Part shown: positions 1 to 7,166 of the stretch, in pieces
How positions within the stretch are numbered: the stretch's first letter is position 1
Layout of the letters: every line of letters starts with the position of its first letter
Assembly: GCA_963577065.1 (NCBI GenBank)
Contig: CAUYXJ010000038.1
Coordinates: forward strand, 1 to 27,694
Length of the DNA: 27,694 nt
Reading direction: 5' to 3'
Source of the DNA: CAUYXJ01 sp963577065
GTDB taxonomy: Bacteria > Chloroflexota > Dehalococcoidia > Tepidiformales > Tepidiformaceae
Position numbers and translations under genes: made by a program
The notes under the pieces: generated by a model
Database searches by the model: none
What the model saw: only the letters and a program-made list of their open reading frames with translations
What the model was told of the DNA's origin: nothing

Positions 1-245
1 GCCGTGGGGGCTGGCTCGGCCAGTAGGAGAAAGGCAGCATGATCGCCGCGGTGCCCCGCATCGGCGTCGCTTCCGCGAAGAACACGCGCAGTTGTGTCGG
101 CGGTGTCTCGGGCTGGAACACAGCCCGTGCGGTCGAGGAGGCGCCGTCGAGGTGGAAGAGCGTGGTACGCGTGTATCGCCGATTCAAGGGGAGGAAGACC
201 CGCCGACCGTCCGGCTCGAAGCTCGCCTTCAGACCCGGGATGGGG
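1..245 (-). pseudogene. Continuation of the 229-1134 gene in another frame; runs off the left edge
   Basis: Reading the minus strand from about 241 down to 1 gives an uninterrupted frame of about 80 codons with propeller-like text: ASFEPDGRRVFLPLNRRYT, then LRVFFAEATPMRG. The FEPDGRRVF phrase is typical of WD40/PD40-like beta-propeller blades. It joins the upstream protein smoothly if one base is added to the four-G run at 242-245 (a C run on the coding strand). This is therefore the same gene, either truly frameshifted or carrying a sequencing/assembly indel. Its C-terminus lies outside the window. Confidence 0.55.
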
Positions 246-1134
246 TGCCGTCCACGTCGAACTCCGCTCTCGCCTGGAGCTCGTCGTTCGTGAGCACGTA
301 ACGGCCGGTCCCCGCCGGTCGACCCTCGGCTCCGGGGGTCAGCGACTCGAACAGAACGGCGGCGTCGGAGAGGCCGGCGAGGCGGAGTTGATCGCTAGGC
401 CAACGAAAGGAGCGCCCCGAGCGCCGGTCCTGGAGAGCGCCGCCGGCTGCGACGAAGCGCCCACCCGCGCTCGCCCGGTAAGCCGGCGCCTCGCCGCCCT
501 CTGTTGCTCCCTCGCGGAGCCTCCAACCTTCGACACCGCCCGCGCCCTTGCCCCGGGTGCGCAAGAAGAAGATGCCGCGGTCTGCATCGAGCGGCTGGCC
601 CGGTTCGTAGGCGAGCTGCTCGAAGAGGCCGTCGGCCGGGCGTAGCACCGCGAGCGGCGAAGGCGTCGGCGTCGGCGCCGGGGGCAAGGGCCGTTCGGCA
701 CGCACGATCGTCGCTGTATCACGTGTCGGCCGGGTGCTGAGGAAGGCACCGCCGGCGAGCCCGGCCAGACCCGTGGCGGCCAGCGTGAGGAACGTTCGGC
801 GCGGCATCCGCTGGGCAGTCGTGGCCTCGGGTTGCGCGGCTGCACACGGCGGCGGCGTCGGCAGCGTGGCCGTGTCCTCGCGGGGAGGCGGTTGTAGGGC
901 CTCCGCGGCGGTGGTGGGGTGTGCCGGGCCGGGCCTCCGCAAGGAGTGGGGAGCGGGCGCCCCAGTCAGCCGATCGACCCTCGCCTGCGCATCGGCGAGG
1001 GTGGTTCCGAGGCGTACGGCGATCTCGGCGAGCGGCACTTTCTGCTCGAGCAGGCCGCGGAGACGCTTCGTGGTCGCGGCGGCCGCGCTCTGTACCGCTG
1101 CTTCCGCATCGCGGGGGCCGTCGTCAGCAACCAT
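229..1134 (-). CDS. Membrane-anchored HTH/beta-propeller-like protein, N-terminal part (frameshifted)
   Basis: The family is not recognised with certainty. Residues about 21-56 look like a helix-turn-helix segment with an LAEIAVRLGTT core. Residues about 57-108 are Pro/Ala-rich linker. Residues about 110-133 begin with MPRRTFLTLAATGL and form a single hydrophobic anchor that resembles a Tat-type RR motif. The rest is beta-rich, as in TolB/PD40-like propellers. I infer a protein with a cytoplasmic DNA-binding-like head and an extracytoplasmic sensor-like domain. The start ATG at 1132-1134 has a GGGAGG about 17 nt upstream and a TAGAAT box 10 nt upstream. The frame stops at 229, but clear coding continues in another frame to the window edge, so this stop is probably produced by an indel. 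An internal start at Met110, giving a short Tat-exported protein, is an alternative. Confidence 0.6.
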   Translation of the reverse strand: MVADDGPRDAEAAVQSAAAATTKRLRGLLEQKVPLAEIAVRLGTTLADAQARVDRLTGAPAPHSLRRPGPAHPTTAAEALQPPPREDTATLPTPPPCAAAQPEATTAQRMPRRTFLTLAATGLAGLAGGAFLSTRPTRDTATIVRAERPLPPAPTPTPSPLAVLRPADGLFEQLAYEPGQPLDADRGIFFLRTRGKGAGGVEGWRLREGATEGGEAPAYRASAGGRFVAAGGALQDRRSGRSFRWPSDQLRLAGLSDAAVLFESLTPGAEGRPAGTGRYVLTNDELQARAEFDVDGTPSRV

Positions 1135-1218
1135 CGGTCGTTCGATTCTAGAGCCTCCCGCGGGCTAGGGGCTCCATCCACAGCTCGCCGGGGGCCGGCG
1201 CCACCTTCGCCTAGGAGG

Positions 1219-1353
1219 TCAGAAGGTGGCGCTGCCGATGGCGCCCTCGACGACGAGACTCTGGCCGACCACGGAGCCTGCCTGCTGGCTGCAGAGCAGC
1301 GTGCGGAACGCGCCGAAGGCGTCGGCATCGCTGAAGTCCCCGACGGGAGCCTC
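1219..1353 (-). pseudogene. 3' remnant of a short-chain dehydrogenase/reductase (SDR)
   Basis: About 44 codons on the minus strand end in a TGA at 1219-1221 and read like the C-terminus of a classical SDR: DFSDADAFGAF, then LLCSQQAGSVVGQSLVVEGA and GSATF. The LCS-QAG-xx-GQSLVV-(D/E)G pattern is the standard SDR C-terminal segment after the last helix. No Rossmann GxxxGxG or YxxxK part is found upstream. There the text turns into low-complexity GC-rich sequence and then the 17-bp tandem array at 1424. I read it as the stump of a deleted or rearranged SDR gene. Confidence 0.6.
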
Positions 1354-1423
1354 TGCTCCTGCTCTCCTCGCGGCTCGCTTCCCGCCCCGCAGCCGAGACC
1401 ATCCCGTCTCGCCTCCGAGCTTT

Positions 1424-1491
1424 GCCGGCGGGCGCCCTACGCCGGCGGGCGCCCTACGCCGGCGGGCGCCCTACGCCGGCGGGCGCCCTAC
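1424..1491. repeat. Four perfect 17-bp tandem repeats
   Basis: The unit GCCGGCGGGCGCCCTAC occurs four times without a mismatch (1424, 1441, 1458, 1475). Each unit holds the palindrome GGGCGCCC. The last unit contains the TAG stop codon (minus strand, 1488-1490) of the NTF2-like gene, so the array begins inside that gene's end and would be transcribed as its 3' UTR. Confidence 0.95.
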
Positions 1492-1922
1492 ATGGACAGC
1501 TTGGAGAAATCTCCAGTGAGGTCGGCGGGGCCGCGGTACAGGGCTTCCAGCCGCCGCGTCTGGATGTACCACTGACCATCGATGCGCCGGTAGGTATCGA
1601 AGTAACAGAGCGAGTTCATGGTGCGGCCGGCCTCGCGGTTGAGGAACTCACCCATGTACCAGCGGCCCGCGGCCGTGTCGCCGCTGACGTCGTCGATCAC
1701 GCCCGAGTAGACGTGCATGTAGACGTTGGGGATGCTCGCCATGATCCGCGTCCAATCGGCGACGATTTCTTCGCGGCCGCTACGGGTGGTGCTCGTGATC
1801 CACTCGCCGTCGGGAGCCCAGGTACTGCCCCAGGCCTCGGGATCGAAGCGGTTGACCGCGTCGACATAGCGCTCGGCGACCTGCCGCAGGGCGGTGTAGT
1901 CCTCGGGTATCGGGATACCCAT
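1488..1922 (-). CDS. NTF2-like / SnoaL-like domain protein
   Basis: A 144-residue protein with the cone-shaped alpha+beta NTF2-like pattern. An N-terminal helix is followed by RYVDAVNRFDPEAWGSTWAPD, then the GREEIVADW segment and paired strands near the C-terminus (RWYMGEF, YRRIDGQWYI). The family includes SnoaL cyclases, scytalone dehydratase and the beta subunits of ring-hydroxylating oxygenases, so fold-level assignment is secure but the reaction is not. The start ATG at 1920-1922 has a strong GGAGGAGG ribosome-binding site 8 nt upstream. The stop codon lies inside a 17-bp tandem repeat. Given the nearby oxygenases, a role with aromatic or terpenoid substrates is plausible but inferred. 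Confidence 0.8.
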   Translation of the reverse strand: MGIPIPEDYTALRQVAERYVDAVNRFDPEAWGSTWAPDGEWITSTTRSGREEIVADWTRIMASIPNVYMHVYSGVIDDVSGDTAAGRWYMGEFLNREAGRTMNSLCYFDTYRRIDGQWYIQTRRLEALYRGPADLTGDFSKLSM

Positions 1923-2096
1923 CGTGCTGCCTCCTCCAGGAGTGTGTCCGAAACCTCGGCGCCGGTGATGCGCCGAGTTCGTGCGCGCCGGGCGTTCCCG
2001 TGCGCGAGCTCCGCTACGGGCAGCGCCGAGCTAATCTCAGGCCGCCTCAGGAGCCCGCGATTCTAAACGGAGTTGCCTGCGTCCGTGCCTGGAGGC

Positions 2097-3362
2097 CTAG
2101 GCCGGCGGCGCTGCTGCCGGTTCGACGGCGATGCGCGGGCCCGGCGTGTGCGAGCGCCCGCCGCGCAAGCCGAAGAGCAACGCCGCAATCAACAGCATGC
2201 CGCCCATCACCAGGAAGCCCCAGTCGAAGCCGGCCTCATCGGCGAGGAAGCCGACGAGTGGGGGTGCGACCACGAAACCGACATCGCCGACGGTGCGGAA
2301 CAGCCCCATCGCCACGCCGCGCCGGTCCGGGGGCGCGATCGCGGCCGCGTAAGCCGCCGGAGCGGGGCCGAGGATCCCGCTCCCCAGGCCCAGCACCACG
2401 GTCGCGGCGACGAACGCCAACGCCCCCGAGGACGCGCCGATCAGCCAGAAAGCGAGCGCGTTCACCACCGCGCTGGGGACGATCGCTGCCCGCGCGCCGT
2501 AGCGGTCGAAGAGCGCACCGGCAGGGATGACGAGCAGCAGGTTCAATAGCGCCATCAGCGCGAAGACCCCACCGATGCCCGCCTCCCCGAGGCCGATCTC
2601 GTCCCGCGCGAACAACGGCAGTATCGTCTGCCGGCCGGCACGCGCGAAAAACACCGAGACGGTCACGAGACTGATCAGGGCAAAGTTCACGCTCAGGAGC
2701 AGCGTCAGGGCGGCGCTCCAGCCGGACCCGCGGGCCTCTGCGGGCGCGCCGGCCGGGCGCGCGGGCGCGATATCGCCTGGCATCGTCTCGGGCACGCGGA
2801 AGTAGTTCCAGACCGCGGCCGCCAGCGCGGCGATACCCACGAGGACGAAGGGAGCACGCAGGCCGGCCAGAGCCGCGAGGACGCCGCCGATCGCCGGCCC
2901 CAGGGTCACGCCGAGCAGCAAGGCCCCTTGATTGACGGCGAGCAGGCGGCCGCGGTTCGCGTCCGTGGCGATGTCGGTCACGACGATGGCCGCGCCGGTC
3001 ATGTACAGGGCCGAGCCGACCCCGGCGACGAAGCGCCAGACGAGCAGCGTCTCGAGGCTCGTCGCCGTTGCCGAGAGCAGCGCGCCCGCGCCCGCCAGGA
3101 GCGGCCCGCCGATGAGCAAGAACCGCCGCCCCCAGCGGTCCGCGGCGATCCCAGCGGGGAGATTCACGAGCATGCGCGCCCCGGCGAAGACGCTCAGCGT
3201 GAGGCCGACGGCTGCGGTCGAGACGCCGAAGGTCTTCGCGAAGAGGGGCAGCGTCGGCGCAGTGATCCCTTGGCCGAGCATCACGAGCAGCGTGCTCGTG
3301 CAGACCACGAGCAGGATCTCGTTCTCGAAGAGCAGCGACCCACGGGCGCGGAGCCAACGCAT
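2097..3362 (-). CDS. MFS transporter (DHA1-type drug/proton antiporter)
   Basis: A 421-residue inner-membrane protein with about 12 hydrophobic segments in a 6+6 layout. MFS motif A is seen at about residues 71-80 (GIAADRWGRR) in the loop after the second helix. The second half has a related GALFDRYGAR loop. The fold and motif match the major facilitator superfamily, DHA1-like branch, which usually exports drugs or metabolites by proton antiport; the substrate is unknown. The start ATG at 3360-3362 lies 8 nt after a TAGCCT box on the minus strand (plus 3371-3376), suggesting a very short leader. It is divergent from the reductase at 3576. Confidence 0.85.
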   Translation of the reverse strand: MRWLRARGSLLFENEILLVVCTSTLLVMLGQGITAPTLPLFAKTFGVSTAAVGLTLSVFAGARMLVNLPAGIAADRWGRRFLLIGGPLLAGAGALLSATATSLETLLVWRFVAGVGSALYMTGAAIVVTDIATDANRGRLLAVNQGALLLGVTLGPAIGGVLAALAGLRAPFVLVGIAALAAAVWNYFRVPETMPGDIAPARPAGAPAEARGSGWSAALTLLLSVNFALISLVTVSVFFARAGRQTILPLFARDEIGLGEAGIGGVFALMALLNLLLVIPAGALFDRYGARAAIVPSAVVNALAFWLIGASSGALAFVAATVVLGLGSGILGPAPAAYAAAIAPPDRRGVAMGLFRTVGDVGFVVAPPLVGFLADEAGFDWGFLVMGGMLLIAALLFGLRGGRSHTPGPRIAVEPAAAPPA

Positions 3363-3575
3363 CCGGCCAGAGGCTACAGCCTCCGGTCATCAGGTCTGCT
3401 TCGCTCTACCCACCGGGCGCGTCGACGCCGCCGCGGGCGTGGCGTTGGGCTCGCGGGGGCGACGATGGCAGTGCCCCACCGTTGGCGGCTGCGGCGGCTA
3501 ACATCGAGCGGCATCACGGCCTTAGACAGAATGCCGGCCGCTTTCACGAGCGGAAACAAAGGGGAGAGTGCCAAC

Positions 3576-4190
3576 GTGCGACTTGTCGTCTTTGGCGCAA
3601 CTGGGAAGACCGGGCAGCACGTCTGCCGCAAGGCGCTCGACGAAGGCCACGCGGTCACGGCCTTCGGCCGCTCCGTCGCGGAGCCCGGGGGCGAAACCCG
3701 CGAGCTGCACGCGTTCCGAGGAGATGTCTTCGACGCTGGCGCGGTCGCCGAGGCGATAGTTGGGCAGGACGCAGCCATCGTTTGTCTCGGGAGCACCAGC
3801 CTGCGGGACAAGAAAACGCTCTCCGCTGGCACGAAGAACATCGTCGACGCGATGGTCGCGCGCGATGTATCGCGCCTCGTGGTCACATCCGCAGCGGGGG
3901 TGGGCGAGAGCTGGGGGCAGGTCTCTTGGTCCGTGCGTCTCCTCTTCTGGACGATGCCGCGGAACGTCCTCGCCGGCCACCGTGCACAGGAGGCGATAGT
4001 GAAAGGAAGCAATCTGGACTGGACGGTCGTTCGCGCCGCGGTCCTGACCGACCGCGCGGGCACGGGCAACTACACGAAAAGCAACACCGCTGCGATGAGT
4101 CGAATCAGCCGCGCCGACCTCGCGGACTGCCTCGTGAGCCAGCTGGCCGATCCCACCCACAGCCGGCAAGCGATCTCCGTCACTTCCTGA
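3576..4190 (+). CDS. NAD(P)-binding Rossmann reductase (SDR_a5 / NmrA-like, BVR-B-like)
   Basis: A 204-residue atypical SDR. The glycine motif GATGKTG sits at residues 7-13, right after the first strand RLVVF, as in NmrA-like and biliverdin reductase B-like proteins that bind NAD(P)H. Later landmarks are IVCLGSTS, SRLVVTSAAG, LDWTVVRAAVLTD and ISRADLADCLVSQL, all typical of this group. I chose GTG 3576 because GGGGAG lies 9 nt upstream and the Rossmann strand starts at once. ATG 3531 in frame would add 15 residues with no family match. A TAACAT box at 3499-3504 may be the promoter. It is divergent from the MFS gene and followed by the hydrolase 131 bp downstream. The substrate is not known. 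Confidence 0.85.
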   Translation: MRLVVFGATGKTGQHVCRKALDEGHAVTAFGRSVAEPGGETRELHAFRGDVFDAGAVAEAIVGQDAAIVCLGSTSLRDKKTLSAGTKNIVDAMVARDVSRLVVTSAAGVGESWGQVSWSVRLLFWTMPRNVLAGHRAQEAIVKGSNLDWTVVRAAVLTDRAGTGNYTKSNTAAMSRISRADLADCLVSQLADPTHSRQAISVTS

Positions 4191-4198
4191 ATCAACCG

Positions 4199-4213
4199 CC
4201 GGCCGACGGCCGG
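4199..4213 (+). terminator. Possible hairpin after the reductase gene
   Basis: CCGGCC-GAC-GGCCGG is a perfect 6-bp stem starting 8 nt after the stop at 4190. No clear T-run follows, so it may be a factor-dependent terminator or only an mRNA end structure. Confidence 0.3.
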
Positions 4214-4267
4214 TTGGGCCTGTGGGCGCTTATTTAGCGCGCGTGCGCGCACCGCCAGGGTTCGACG

Positions 4268-4273
4268 TAGGAT
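4268..4273 (+). promoter_or_regulatory. Predicted -10 box of the dienelactone hydrolase gene
   Basis: TAGGAT followed by GCCC, 48 nt before the ATG at 4322. Its position matches TAnnnT boxes 47-54 nt ahead of the P450, Rieske and thiolase starts. No good -35 match is visible at the expected spacing. Confidence 0.4.
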
Positions 4274-4321
4274 GCCCTCACTTCGGAAAACGCGCGGACT
4301 ACCACCGCGGAGGTGACACCA

Positions 4322-5086
4322 ATGCAGGAAACCGACGGCTACGAGGGCATGCTCGCCGAGACGATCACGGTCACCGGCGATGGCGGTGACCAGATCCACG
4401 CGTACCTTGCGCGGCCGCTGGGCGAGGGGCCGTTCCCGGCGATGGTGCTGCTCCACCACATCCCCGGTTGGGACGAGTGGTATCGGGAGGCGGCGCGGCG
4501 CTACGCCCACCACGGCTACGTCACGATCTCACCGGACCTCTACTGCCGCGACGGCCACGGCTCGGCCGAGGACATGGCGGCGAAGGTGCGGGCCGAGGGG
4601 GGCGTGTCCGACGATCGCGTTATCGGCGATGCCGATGGCTGCATCGCCTACCTGCGCTCGCTCCCGAATGTGAGCGGCAAGGTGGGCGTCATGGGCACCT
4701 GTTCCGGCGGGCGCCACTCCTACCTCGTCGCCTGTCGCTCGGCGCTCGGCGTCGACGCCGTAGTCGACTGCTGGGGGGGAGGCGTGGTGATGGGGCCCGA
4801 CGACCTCTCGCCGCAGCGCCCGGTTGCCCCGATCGATTACACCGCGGACCTCAACGTGCCCCTCCTCGGGCTGTTCGGCGAGAACGACCGCAGCCCGACG
4901 CCCGAGCAGGTTGCGATCCACGAAGCCGAGCTCAAGCGCCTGAACAAGCCGTACGAGTTCCACATGTACCCGGACGCCGGCCACGGCTTCTTCTACTACC
5001 ACTACCCCGCGGCCTACGCGGCCGAGGCGGCGGTCGACGGCTGGGAGAAGATCTGGGACTTCCTCGGCCAGCACCTGGCCGGCTGA
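4322..5086 (+). CDS. Dienelactone hydrolase family protein
   Basis: A 254-residue alpha/beta-hydrolase. The nucleophile elbow MGTCSGG has Cys127 in place of Ser, the hallmark of dienelactone hydrolases. Asp189 (GENDRSPTPEQ) and His221 (PDAGHGFF) complete the Cys-Asp-His triad. The early strand MVLLHHIPG and PDLYCRDG segment also fit. Known members open dienelactones in chlorocatechol degradation, but many homologues act on other esters or lactones, so the substrate is open. ATG 4322 was chosen over GTG 4313 because GGAGGTG (4309-4315) lies 6 nt upstream. It is probably co-transcribed with the small gene at 5105, 18 bp downstream. Confidence 0.9.
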   Translation: MQETDGYEGMLAETITVTGDGGDQIHAYLARPLGEGPFPAMVLLHHIPGWDEWYREAARRYAHHGYVTISPDLYCRDGHGSAEDMAAKVRAEGGVSDDRVIGDADGCIAYLRSLPNVSGKVGVMGTCSGGRHSYLVACRSALGVDAVVDCWGGGVVMGPDDLSPQRPVAPIDYTADLNVPLLGLFGENDRSPTPEQVAIHEAELKRLNKPYEFHMYPDAGHGFFYYHYPAAYAAEAAVDGWEKIWDFLGQHLAG

Positions 5087-5104
5087 GGGACGAGGAGAGC
5101 AGCC

Positions 5105-5368
5105 ATGTGCACGATGATCGCCGAGAAGCTCCAGGTAAGCGGCAGCGGCAAGGCCCGCGGTCGCTGGTTCCCTCTGGGCCAGACCTACGTCTCCTACGAC
5201 CACCCCTTCCACGCGCCCCTCGAGCACGCCCTCAATCTCGATTTCGTAAACGAGAGCCTGGGGCCAGGGTCGCGCGTCGCCGTCGAGCTCACGCCCGAGG
5301 CGGCACGAGCGCTCGCAACGACGATCCTGCGGGTCCTGGACGAAGGCGCGAAGGCGGAGGGGCGCTGA
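5105..5368 (+). CDS. Small conserved protein, DUF6295-like
   Basis: An 87-residue protein with no membrane segment. It starts MCTMIAEKLQVSGSGK and contains the phrase VSYDHPFHAPLEHALNLDFV, then an ELTPEAARALATTIL helix. This resembles a small uncharacterised family that I recall as DUF6295; that recall is from memory and not checked. GAGGAGAG lies about 7 nt upstream of the ATG. It follows the hydrolase by 18 bp and so is likely in the same transcript. Function unknown. Confidence 0.7.
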   Translation: MCTMIAEKLQVSGSGKARGRWFPLGQTYVSYDHPFHAPLEHALNLDFVNESLGPGSRVAVELTPEAARALATTILRVLDEGAKAEGR

Positions 5369-5433
5369 GCGAGCCCCTCACCTCGCGTTCTGGGTACGCC
5401 CTTTCGCTCTGGGCGGGGCGAAGCTAGCGGGCG

Positions 5434-6693
5434 ATGTCGAGCCTGAATCCGGACGACGTCGACGACGGCGGCAGCGAAACGCGGCTGCGGCCGTGGGCCG
5501 CATTCGGTTTCCGCGACTACCGGTTGCTCTGGGGGACGGCCCTGGCGGTCGTCGTCTCGCGCTGGATGCGCATCCTCGTCACGGCGCAGTGGCTCTTCGA
5601 CGAGACGGGGTCGGCCGCCCAGCTCGGGCTGATCGGCGCGGTCCAGCTCGTCGTTCAGGTGCCGACGCTCCTCTGGGGTGGGGCGCTGGCGGACCACATG
5701 AACCGCAAGCATCTCGTCGCCGTCGCGAACGCGATCACCTTCGTCGTGCTCCTGGGGTTGGGACTGCTCAGTGCGCTCGATCTGCTCACCATCTGGCAGG
5801 TCTACGTGGCGATCGCGATCACGGCCGCGTCCCAGGTGGTGGCCCAGCCCGCGGCCGCGGCGCTGACGCCCGCCGTCGTGCCTCGCCGCCACATCATGCT
5901 CGCCATCACGACCGACACCGCGACGCTGAACGCGGGCTCGATCGTGGCGCCGCTGCTGTTCGCTGGCGTCGTTCAGGGCTTCGGGCTCACGGCCGCTTTC
6001 TTCGTTGCCGCCGTGACGAGCGTGCCCGCGTTCCTGCTGCCCCTGCTCGTGCACGCGCGGGGCCGGGTCGAGGACGCCTCTGAGGGTTCGACCGTGCGCC
6101 GGGTCTGGGAGGGGTTCCGCTTCGTCATCCGCCATCCGATCCTGCCGGGGCTGTTCCTGCTCGACATCGGCATCACGATCGTCTCGTTCTACCGCGAGAT
6201 CCTGCCGGTGCTGGCGAAGGGGCTGTTCAAGGGCGGCGCGGGCGCGGTAGGCGTCCTCGGATCGGCGAACAGCGCGGGGGCGGTAGCCGGCTCCTTTGGG
6301 GCGCTCTTCTTCGCGGGCTACCGCTCGAAGGGGATGCTCGTCCTCTACGCGTCGCTGGCTTACGCGGTGGCGCTGTTCTTCTTCTCGAGCGTGGCCGCGC
6401 TCTGGGCGGGCGCCGTCACGATCGCGCTCCTCGGCGCGGCCGATGCCGTCACCGTGGCGGTGCGTCAGACGACCGTGCAGCTCACGACGCCGGACCACAT
6501 GCGCGGCCGCGCCTATGCCTTCCTCGTCCTCACCGCCACGACCGCGAACAACATCGGCACGCTCTGGGTGGGCCTCTGGTCGGCATTCATCGGAGCCGCC
6601 GCTACGATGACGCTCGGCGCGGTGCTCGCCTTCGCCGCGACGATCCTCATCTGGCGCGCTTGGCGGCCGATCCGCGAGTACCGCTACCCGTGA
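5434..6693 (+). CDS. MFS transporter, MFS_3 / enterobactin-exporter-like
   Basis: A 419-residue 12-helix membrane protein. The N-terminus has the FGFRDYRLLWGTALAVVVSRW entry typical of MFS_3 (EntS-like) permeases. Motif A is degenerate at residues 82-92 (GGALADHMNRK). A central loop with VWEGFRFVIRHPILPGLFL separates the two halves, and the QLTTPDHMRGRAYAF segment is another family landmark. Such proteins export siderophores, macrolides or other metabolites; the substrate here is not determinable. No clear Shine-Dalgarno site precedes the ATG; a TAGCGG lies just upstream. It lies 65 bp after the DUF6295-like gene, same strand. The 3' end is followed within 12 bp by the heptamer repeat array. 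Confidence 0.85.
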   Translation: MSSLNPDDVDDGGSETRLRPWAAFGFRDYRLLWGTALAVVVSRWMRILVTAQWLFDETGSAAQLGLIGAVQLVVQVPTLLWGGALADHMNRKHLVAVANAITFVVLLGLGLLSALDLLTIWQVYVAIAITAASQVVAQPAAAALTPAVVPRRHIMLAITTDTATLNAGSIVAPLLFAGVVQGFGLTAAFFVAAVTSVPAFLLPLLVHARGRVEDASEGSTVRRVWEGFRFVIRHPILPGLFLLDIGITIVSFYREILPVLAKGLFKGGAGAVGVLGSANSAGAVAGSFGALFFAGYRSKGMLVLYASLAYAVALFFFSSVAALWAGAVTIALLGAADAVTVAVRQTTVQLTTPDHMRGRAYAFLVLTATTANNIGTLWVGLWSAFIGAAATMTLGAVLAFAATILIWRAWRPIREYRYP

Positions 6694-6704
6694 GCGAGTT
6701 GAGT

Positions 6705-6731
6705 GTTCAGTGTTCAGTGTTCAGTGTTCAG
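6705..6731. repeat. Heptanucleotide tandem repeat (GTTCAGT x3 + GTTCAG)
   Basis: A direct heptamer array starting 12 bp after the MFS stop. Its complement occurs as GAACTCTGAACCCTGAAC at 6773-6790, so the stretch can fold back on itself. Sister arrays are GTTCAGA x3 + GTTCAG at 6883-6909 and a shorter two-copy version at 7061-7073. Confidence 0.9.
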
Positions 6732-6825
6732 AGGGGACGATGGGAGACGACCTCGAGGCGCAAATCTCCATTGAACTCTGAACCCTGAACGAGCCGAGCG
6801 GCAGCTCGGCGATGAACTCCCGTCA

Positions 6826-6881
6826 TCAGCGATAGGGGATGATCTGCGCGTAGTCGACGGCGCTTTCGATCACCCCGGCCG
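6826..6881 (-). pseudogene. Duplicated 3' end of a Dabb-gene paralogue, copy 1
   Basis: Minus-strand codons read VIESAVDYAQIIPYR followed by TGA (6826-6828). The upstream side is cut by the heptamer array at 6883. The intact gene at 7167 ends in VLGSAVDYAQIIPYR, so this is the end of a related but different gene copy. Confidence 0.65.
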
Positions 6882-7003
6882 AGTTCAGAGTTCAGAGTTC
6901 AGAGTTCAGCGGGGACGAACGCAACTGACCTCGAGGCGCAAATCTCCATCGAACTCTGAACCCTGAACGAGCCGAGCGACAGCTCGGCGATGAACTCCCC
7001 TCA

Positions 7004-7059
7004 TCAGCGGTAGGGGATGATCTGCGCATAGTCGACGGCGCTTTCGATCACCCCGGCCG
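7004..7059 (-). pseudogene. Duplicated 3' end of a Dabb-gene paralogue, copy 2
   Basis: Same 15-residue C-terminus as copy 1, with TGA at 7004-7006. Within these codons it differs from copy 1 only at two synonymous sites (both Tyr codons). Confidence 0.65.
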
Positions 7060-7166
7060 AGTTCAGAGTTCAGCGGGGACGAACGCAACTGACCTCGAGG
7101 CGCAAATTTCCATCGAACTCTGAACCCTGAACGAGCCGAGCGACAGCTCGGCGATGAACTCCCTCA

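Larger units (their letters stand above)
6705..7166. repeat. Tandem ~178-bp repeat units carrying duplicated gene ends
   Basis: Unit 1 is 6705-6882 and unit 2 is 6883-7060, both 178 bp. Unit 3 starts at 7061 and runs into the true 3' end of the Dabb gene. Each unit has, in order: GTTCAGT or GTTCAGA heptamers, a ~45-bp segment with CTCGAGGCGCAAAT, the complementary arm GAACTCTGAACCCTGAAC, a hairpin GCCGAGC-4 nt-GCTCGGC, and a minus-strand gene end coding ESAVDYAQIIPYR-stop. Units 2 and 3 are more alike than unit 1. Confidence 0.9.

Noticed and set aside
5194..6498. 434-residue minus-strand ORF opposite the second MFS gene
   Set aside because: Glu/Arg/Asp-rich low-complexity shadow of a well-supported membrane protein gene.
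6705..7132. Possible CRISPR array from regular GTTCAG repeats
   Set aside because: Spacing units are themselves near-identical to each other and contain a gene end and hairpin; there are no unique spacers and no cas genes.
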